Assembly (NCBI GenBank): GCA_035719045.1 | Contig: DASTGO010000397.1 | Span: forward strand, 1 to 17,335 | DNA length: 17,335 nt | Direction of reading: 5' to 3' | Source: DASTGO01 sp035719045 | GTDB lineage: Bacteria; Actinomycetota; Actinomycetes; Actinomycetales; Kineosporiaceae | Shown here: piece by piece, positions 13,021-17,335 of the stretch | Numbering within the stretch: position 1 is the first letter of the stretch | How the letters are laid out: every line of letters starts with the position of its first letter | Notes under the pieces: generated by a model | What the model saw: the letters and a program-made list of their open reading frames with translations, nothing else | Told to the model about the DNA's origin: nothing | The model's database searches: none | Program-made: the position numbers and the translations under genes

Positions 13021-13078
13021 GAATTGACCTGGTCTCAGGAATGAATTGACCCGGTCTCAGGAATTGGCCCGGTCTGCG
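13021..13078. promoter_or_regulatory. Three operator-like repeats upstream of the GH59 gene
   Basis: Copies are GAATTGACCTGGTCTCAG (13021-13038), GAATTGACCCGGTCTCAG (13043-13060) and GAATTGGCCCGGTCTGCG (13061-13078). The first two carry the 9-bp palindrome GACC-Y-GGTC, and the third has it in degenerate form. They lie 72-130 bp before the GH59 start and 59-116 bp before the divergent hydrolase start. They are likely binding sites for a dimeric regulator, but TTGACC could also be a -35 element. No gene for a cognate regulator is adjacent. Confidence 0.55.
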
Positions 13079-13134
13079 GGGAAACCGCTGCGGGCCTTCC
13101 CGGAGATGGTCGTCGTGAAGGCCCGGCCCCGACC

Positions 13135-13140
13135 GAGAGG
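13135..13140 (+). promoter_or_regulatory. Ribosome-binding site for the GH59 gene
   Basis: GAGAGG lies 10 nt upstream of ATG 13151. The earlier in-frame ATG at 13106 has GGAG touching the start codon, which is too close. Confidence 0.55.
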
Positions 13141-13150
13141 CGGCTTCGCG

Positions 13151-15724
13151 ATGACGCTAGCCCTTCCTTCCCTGCACCGGTCCCCGAGGCGTCTGCGGCG
13201 CGTCGTGGCGGTGTCCGCCCTGTGCGCCGCGACCGTCGCCGCGGTCACGGCGCTGCCGTCCCCGGCGCATGCTGCCGACGTCGTGACCATCAACGGTGCC
13301 GACGGCGGCCGTACCTTCGACGGGATCGGCGCGATCAGCGGGGGCGGGGGCAACAGCCGCCTGCTCATCGACTACCCCGAGCCGCAACGCGGTCAGATCC
13401 TCGACTACCTCTTCAAGCCCGGGTACGGGGCCTCCCTGCAGATCCTCAAGGTGGAGATCGGCGGCGACACCAACTCGACCTCGGGCTCGGAGCTGAGCCA
13501 CGAACACGCCCAGGGGGACAAGAACTGCAACCGCGGCTACGAGTGGTGGCTGATGGAGCAGGCCAAGGCCCGCAACCCGAACATCAAGCTGGCCGGGCTG
13601 GCGTGGGGAGCACCCGGATTCCTCGGCCAGTTCTACTCCACCCCGACCGTCGGCTACCTGGTGGACTGGCTGGGGTGCGCCGCAACGCACAACCTGACCA
13701 TCGACTACCTGGGGGCCATGAAGAACGAGGACCGTTTCGACGGCACGTTCGCCAAGCAGCTGCACAAGGCCGTCCACGACGCGGGGTACTCGACGCAACT
13801 GGTCGGCGGTGACGCCTGGGGCTGGGGCATCGCCGACGAGGTCCGCAAGGACCCGCAGCTCGCGCAGGCCCTGGACATCGTTGGGTCGCACTACCCCTGC
13901 GGGTACCTCAACGGGATGAACTCCTGCGGCAGCTCGGACACCGCGAAGTCGATCGGCAAGCAGCTGTGGGCCGCCGAGACCGGATCCCAGGACTACATGG
14001 GCGGCGGCTCGGCGATGGCCCGGGCGATCAACCGCGAGTACCTCGACGGCAAGATGACCGCGTACATCAACTGGCCGGTCGTCGCCTCGGTCTACGACAA
14101 CATCCCGTGGCCCGGACAGGGTCTGATCAAGGCCAACCAGCCGTGGTCGGGGTGGTACGAGCCGGGGGCGCAGCTGTGGGCGAGCGCGCACACCGCGCAG
14201 GTGACGTCCCCCGGATGGAAGTTCATCGACTCGGCCTCCGGCTACTTCGGCGGCAACCGCGACAACGGTTCCTACGTGAGCTACCAGGCGCCCGACCACG
14301 GCGCCTTCAGCGTGGTGGCCGAGACGCTCGACGCGAAGGCTCCCCGTGACGTCACCTTCCGGGTGGCGGGTGGGCTGCCGGCAGCCTCCGCGGTGCACGT
14401 GTGGGCCAGCAACTTCGGGTCGAAGAACATGGCCGACTACTGGGTGAAGCAGCCGGACGTCAGCACCGACGGCGGATCCTTCACCGTGACCCTGAAGCCC
14501 GGATACCTGTACTCGTTCACCACGCTGTCCGGGACCGGCAGGGGCACCGCGACGAGCCCGGCCAAGGCGGGGCTGAACCTGCCCTACGCCAACACCTTTG
14601 ACGGGGACGCCCTCGGCAGCGAGCCCCGGTACCTGGCGCAGCAGCAGGGCGGGTTCGAGACCGTCCCCTGCCCGACCGGACGGACCGGCCGGTGCGTGCG
14701 GCAGATGGCTCCGACGACGCCCATCCGCTGGGACGCCGCCGACCTGCCGTTGGCCGTGGTCGGCAGCCTCGACTGGACCGACTACACCGTCACCGTCGAC
14801 GCCTACTTCGAGCAGCCGGGCGCGATCCAGGTCGTCGGCCGGGCCGGCGACGGGGTCCACTCGCCGGGCTACGAGACGCAGAAGATGGCCCGGTACTACC
14901 TGCAGGTGACCGACAAGGGCAACTGGTCGATCGTCAAGAACGACACGGAGGGGAAGAAGACTCCCCTGGCCTCCGGCACCGTCCCCGCGCTCGGGATCGG
15001 GTCGTGGCACACCCTGTCGATCACGTTCCAGGGCCCGGCCATCACCGCGAAGATCGACCGGACGCAGGTGGGGAGCGCCAACGACTCGTCCTTGCGTGCC
15101 GGTGAGGCCGGTCTCGGGCTGGACGGGTACCAGACCCAGGTCTTCGACAATCTCGCCGTCACCAGGCCCGGCGCCCCGATCGAGTTCCCCACCGCCGGCC
15201 CGACGACCAGCCCGACCACCTCCACCACCCCACCGACGTCCACCACCACGTCCGCCGCACCCACCACCTCGGCCGCACCCACCACCACCTCGGCCGCGCC
15301 CACCACGACGTCGGCCGCACCCACCACCACGTCCGCCGCACCCACCACCACGTCCGCCGCACCCACCACGACGTCAGCCGCGCCCACCACCACGTCGGCC
15401 GCTGCGACCACCACCACGGCAGCCCCGGCGACGCCCGCCTGCGCGGCCGCCTACCGCACCGTCGCCACCTGGCCCGGCGGCTATCTCGGCCAGGTGACCG
15501 TGACCGCCGGCGACGCGGGAACGAGTGCCTGGACCGTCCGCCTGCCCCGCCCCTCCGGACGGGTCGTCGGCAACTGGAACACCCGGATGACCCAGGAGGG
15601 GACCGACCTGATCGCCACGAGCGTGTGGTGGAACGGCAGCCTCGCCCCCAGGTCGGCAGCGACGTTCGGGTTCGTGGGCGTGGGAACACCGCTCGACGTC
15701 CGCCCGAACTGCACCACCCGCTGA
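13151..15724 (+). CDS. Secreted GH59 galactocerebrosidase-family glycosidase with C-terminal CBM2
   Basis: This 857-residue exoenzyme has a signal peptide (residues 1-41; basic RRLRR, hydrophobic core, cleavage AHA-AD). The GH59 domain (~45-460) shows FDGIGAISGGGGNSRLL, YPEPQRGQILDYLFKP, LKVEIGGD and RGYEWWLM, all close to human galactosylceramidase. The acid/base is Glu193 (KNED) and the nucleophile Glu276 (WAAETG). A lectin-like domain (~475-672; CPTGRTGRC) follows, then a Thr/Ser/Ala/Pro linker (~680-762) and a family 2 carbohydrate-binding module (764-857) with two terminal cysteines and WPGGY, GNWN and WWNGSLAP. The enzyme likely cleaves beta-galactosides in plant polysaccharide or glycolipid; CBM2 suggests targeting to cellulose or xylan. 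The start at ATG 13151 gives a clean signal peptide. The frame is open back to 13046, but those residues are not signal-like. Confidence 0.93.
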   Translation: MTLALPSLHRSPRRLRRVVAVSALCAATVAAVTALPSPAHAADVVTINGADGGRTFDGIGAISGGGGNSRLLIDYPEPQRGQILDYLFKPGYGASLQILKVEIGGDTNSTSGSELSHEHAQGDKNCNRGYEWWLMEQAKARNPNIKLAGLAWGAPGFLGQFYSTPTVGYLVDWLGCAATHNLTIDYLGAMKNEDRFDGTFAKQLHKAVHDAGYSTQLVGGDAWGWGIADEVRKDPQLAQALDIVGSHYPCGYLNGMNSCGSSDTAKSIGKQLWAAETGSQDYMGGGSAMARAINREYLDGKMTAYINWPVVASVYDNIPWPGQGLIKANQPWSGWYEPGAQLWASAHTAQVTSPGWKFIDSASGYFGGNRDNGSYVSYQAPDHGAFSVVAETLDAKAPRDVTFRVAGGLPAASAVHVWASNFGSKNMADYWVKQPDVSTDGGSFTVTLKPGYLYSFTTLSGTGRGTATSPAKAGLNLPYANTFDGDALGSEPRYLAQQQGGFETVPCPTGRTGRCVRQMAPTTPIRWDAADLPLAVVGSLDWTDYTVTVDAYFEQPGAIQVVGRAGDGVHSPGYETQKMARYYLQVTDKGNWSIVKNDTEGKKTPLASGTVPALGIGSWHTLSITFQGPAITAKIDRTQVGSANDSSLRAGEAGLGLDGYQTQVFDNLAVTRPGAPIEFPTAGPTTSPTTSTTPPTSTTTSAAPTTSAAPTTTSAAPTTTSAAPTTTSAAPTTTSAAPTTTSAAPTTTSAAATTTTAAPATPACAAAYRTVATWPGGYLGQVTVTAGDAGTSAWTVRLPRPSGRVVGNWNTRMTQEGTDLIATSVWWNGSLAPRSAATFGFVGVGTPLDVRPNCTTR
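15242..15406 (+). repeat. 21-bp linker repeats encoding TTTSAAP
   Basis: Eight units form the linker between the lectin-like domain and CBM2: TTTSAAP, one six-residue TTSAAP, five TTTSAAP and one TTTSAAA. Two adjacent copies are identical in DNA; others differ at wobble positions. Such linkers are flexible and are O-glycosylated in some actinobacteria. Confidence 0.95.
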
Positions 15725-15739
15725 CGCGGTGGACGAACT

Positions 15740-15789
15740 CCCTGCCCGGGCATGCCGGTGTCCAGGTCTCCGGTACCGCCCGGGCAGGG
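15740..15789. terminator. Terminator-like inverted repeat between GH59 and SRAP genes
   Basis: CCCTGCCCGGGC (15740-15751) is exactly complementary to GCCCGGGCAGGG (15778-15789), a 12-bp GC-rich stem with a 26-nt loop. It starts 15 bp after the GH59 stop and ends 36 bp before the SRAP stop, so it may serve both convergent genes. Confidence 0.65.
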
Positions 15790-15795
15790 CGTGCC

Positions 15796-15837
15796 CGTTC
15801 CCCATCAGAACAGCGCCGTTCCCCATCAGAACAGCGC
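15796..15837 (-). repeat. Perfect 21-bp duplication over the SRAP stop codon
   Basis: Two identical 21-bp copies (15796-15816, 15817-15837) are adjacent. The inner copy contains the last codons and TGA (15826-15828) of the SRAP gene. The outer copy repeats the same bases, including CCCATCAGAACAGC, behind the stop. Confidence 0.92.
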
Positions 15838-16797
15838 GCTGTCCCCGCCGCCGATGAGCTCCCCGGTCTGCGGGTCGACGACACCGCGCAACGAGTCCAG
15901 GGGTGCGGGTTCGAGCAGTTGCGGACCGTTGTTGGTCACCGAGTTCACCCGCTGGGTCACCGGGGTCGCGAGGAAACGCCCCGGGACCGGCGGCTGCAAC
16001 AGGGCACGGACCGCGTCGGGGTCGCGCAGTTCGGGGTCCAGCCAGTCGTCCCAGCGGTCCCGGGGCAGCACGAGCGGCATCCGGTCGTGGACCACGTCCA
16101 GTCCGGGCTCGGCGTCGGCGGTGATCACGGCGTAGGTGGCCAGCCAGGCGGCCGGGTCGTCCGGGTGCAGTTCGGGGTTGCGCCACAGCTCGTACACCCC
16201 GGCGATCGCGATCGGCCCGCCGGCCACCGGGTGGAGGAAGAACGGCTGCTTGCGCGGCTTGCCCTTGGCGTCCTTCTCGACCGGGCTCGCCTGCCACTCG
16301 TACCAGCCGTCGGCGGGGACCAGGCAGCGGCGGGACAGCGCGGCCCGCTTGTACGCCGGCTTGTCCAGCAGGGTCTCGGCACGGGCGTTGATCATCCGGT
16401 TCCCGATCGCCCGGTCCTTGGCCCATGACGGCACCAGTCCCCAGGTGAGCAGCCGCAGCCAGCGGACCGGTTCGCCGGGACCGGCAGGCGCGGACCCCGG
16501 CTGCCCCGGATCCGTCCCCGCCAGCTCCAGCGCCGCCAACTCCAGCGCCGCCTCGGCGGTCGGCTCCCCGTCGGCGTCGACGGCCTGCGCAGCCGGATCC
16601 TCGACGGGCTCGCGGGTGCCGCCCTCGTCCCGGGGACGGCGTTCCAGGACCACCGGGGCCAGTTTCGTCGGGGCGACGTTGTAGTCCGCCTGGGCCGCCA
16701 CCGGGTCCTCACCGGGAGCCTGGCCGCCGGTCGCGTCGACCTCGAACTCCTCCACCAGGTCGTCGGCCCGGCGGCTGGCCGCATACCGTCCGCACAC
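15826..16797 (-). CDS. yedK: SRAP-domain (YedK/HMCES) abasic-site processing protein
   Basis: This 323-residue protein caps abasic sites in single-stranded DNA by a thiazolidine crosslink through Cys2, shielding them during replication. The start GTG 16797 gives MCGRY, placing the catalytic cysteine at position 2 after Met removal. Other family residues are Asn40 (YNVAPT), Glu167 (GWYEW) and His237 (VVHDRMP), as known for YedK. LTWGLVPSWAKD, NARAET and RRCLVPADGWYEW also match. Compared with the usual 220-260 residues it carries ~58 extra residues between the first two core segments (residues ~53-110), rich in Asp, Glu, Ala and Pro, with a duplicated ALELA. The ribosome-binding site is weak. 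It is divergent from a DoxX-family gene. A longer in-frame extension to 17199 overlaps that gene and would bury Cys2, so it is rejected. Confidence 0.92.
   Translation of the reverse strand: MCGRYAASRRADDLVEEFEVDATGGQAPGEDPVAAQADYNVAPTKLAPVVLERRPRDEGGTREPVEDPAAQAVDADGEPTAEAALELAALELAGTDPGQPGSAPAGPGEPVRWLRLLTWGLVPSWAKDRAIGNRMINARAETLLDKPAYKRAALSRRCLVPADGWYEWQASPVEKDAKGKPRKQPFFLHPVAGGPIAIAGVYELWRNPELHPDDPAAWLATYAVITADAEPGLDVVHDRMPLVLPRDRWDDWLDPELRDPDAVRALLQPPVPGRFLATPVTQRVNSVTNNGPQLLEPAPLDSLRGVVDPQTGELIGGGDSALF
16520..16549 (-). repeat. Two 15-bp units in the SRAP insertion
   Basis: Adjacent units 16520-16534 and 16535-16549 differ at one base and encode ALELA twice within the acidic insertion. 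Confidence 0.8.
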
Positions 16798-16930
16798 GTC
16801 GCTCAGCCTGCCACGACCGGAGCCGCCGGGCCGGGGACCCACTCCCGCCCCGGCCGCACCCCGGGTGGCCACTCGGCGGCGCCTGGCCGGGACGCGGAGT
16901 AGACCCGCGTGTTCGGGGTAGTGACGGCAC

Positions 16931-17335
16931 ATGAGCATCGTGCGTCGTCTCGCCCGTCCCCTGCTGGCCGCCGCGTTCATCGAGACCGGCATGTCCACCC
17001 TGCGCCATCCGGGCACCCAGGCCGAGCGGATCCGTCCCCTGGTCAACCAGGTGTCCGGGCAGTTCGGCCAGTCCGTCGACCCCGAACTCGTGCTGCGGGT
17101 CGACGGCGCGCTGCTGATCGGGGCCGGCGGGCTGCTCGCCCTCGGCCGGATGCCCCGGCTGGCTGCCCTCGCCCTGGCCGCCGGAGCCGCCCCGAGCACC
17201 TATGCCGAGATGGCCTTCTGGCAGGAGAAGGATCCGCAGCGCCGCCGGGAGCGCCGCAACGAGGTGCTCACCCGGCTCGGGCTGATCGGCGGTGCGCTGC
17301 TGGCCGCCGTCGACACCTCCGGCCGGCCCGGACTG
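16931..17335 (+). CDS. DoxX-family membrane protein, 5' part
   Basis: An ATG at 16931 opens a frame that runs without a stop to the right edge (135 codons seen). The protein begins MSIVRRLARPLLAAAFIETG, the usual DoxX N-terminus in actinobacteria (short basic start, helix 1), followed by a loop STLRHPGTQAERIRPLV. Helices lie at about residues 57-72 and 76-95, the charged loop EKDPQRRRERRNE follows, and a fourth helix begins LTRLGLIGGALLAAV. Four helices are normal for the family. Some members associate with superoxide or thiol-redox proteins, but no function can be assigned here. The ribosome-binding site is not clear. It is divergent from the SRAP gene with 133 bp between starts. The 3' end is missing. 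Confidence 0.85.
   Translation, partial: MSIVRRLARPLLAAAFIETGMSTLRHPGTQAERIRPLVNQVSGQFGQSVDPELVLRVDGALLIGAGGLLALGRMPRLAALALAAGAAPSTYAEMAFWQEKDPQRRRERRNEVLTRLGLIGGALLAAVDTSGRPGL

Noticed and set aside
13046..13150. Upstream start for the GH59 protein
   Set aside because: The extra residues include the operator-like repeats and spoil the signal peptide. ATG 13151 has a better-spaced ribosome-binding site.
16798..17199. Extension of the SRAP frame to 17199
   Set aside because: It overlaps the divergent DoxX gene and would remove the catalytic cysteine from position 2.

Overview
The window comes from a very GC-rich chromosome with strong third-position GC, many GTG starts and Shine-Dalgarno sites, and overlapping gene junctions. 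Together with the gene content this points to an actinobacterium. A Pseudonocardiales-type genome is my best guess, but this is inference because no marker RNA gene is present.

Left block (1-5285, plus strand): the distal part of an operon for a membrane-bound complex related to hydrogenase-4 and complex I. The order is hyfB-like (3' end only), hycD/hyfC, hycP/hyfE, hycQ/hyfF and hycE/hyfG, which as I recall it matches Mycobacterium tuberculosis Rv0083-Rv0087. All four cysteines that would bind the NiFe centre in the large subunit are Ser or Thr, so this is an energy-converting-hydrogenase-related (Ehr-type) complex and not a hydrogenase. Between hycD and hycP sits a 77-bp-period tandem repeat. 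Each copy carries a start codon, a mini-ORF, a Shine-Dalgarno site and a potential hairpin, chained to its neighbours by GTGA stop/start overlaps. It resembles mycobacterial MIRUs in design and is the most unusual element in the window. A strong bidirectional terminator hairpin (5427-5461) closes the operon.

Middle block (5485-11993): a minus-strand cluster glpK-glpD-(membrane alpha/beta hydrolase), with a divergent TetR-like regulator. GlpK phosphorylates glycerol and GlpD oxidises glycerol-3-phosphate to DHAP. The third gene joins a probably extracytoplasmic esterase domain to an eight-helix membrane domain, and might release glycerol from esters outside the cell (inference). The control region between glpK and the regulator holds 21-bp tandem repeats and an inverted repeat.

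Right block (11994-17335): a minus-strand KANL3/Tex30-type alpha/beta hydrolase. Next is a secreted GH59 (galactocerebrosidase-family) enzyme with a lectin-like domain, a Thr/Ala/Pro repeat linker and a C-terminal CBM2, preceded by three operator-like repeats. Then come a minus-strand SRAP (YedK/HMCES) abasic-site repair protein with a long insertion and the 5' part of a DoxX-family membrane protein running off the window.

A recurring theme is short tandem repeats whose unit is a multiple of 3 bp (15, 21 or 36 bp), both in coding insertions and in control regions. No rRNA, tRNA, CRISPR array, transposase or phage gene was seen.
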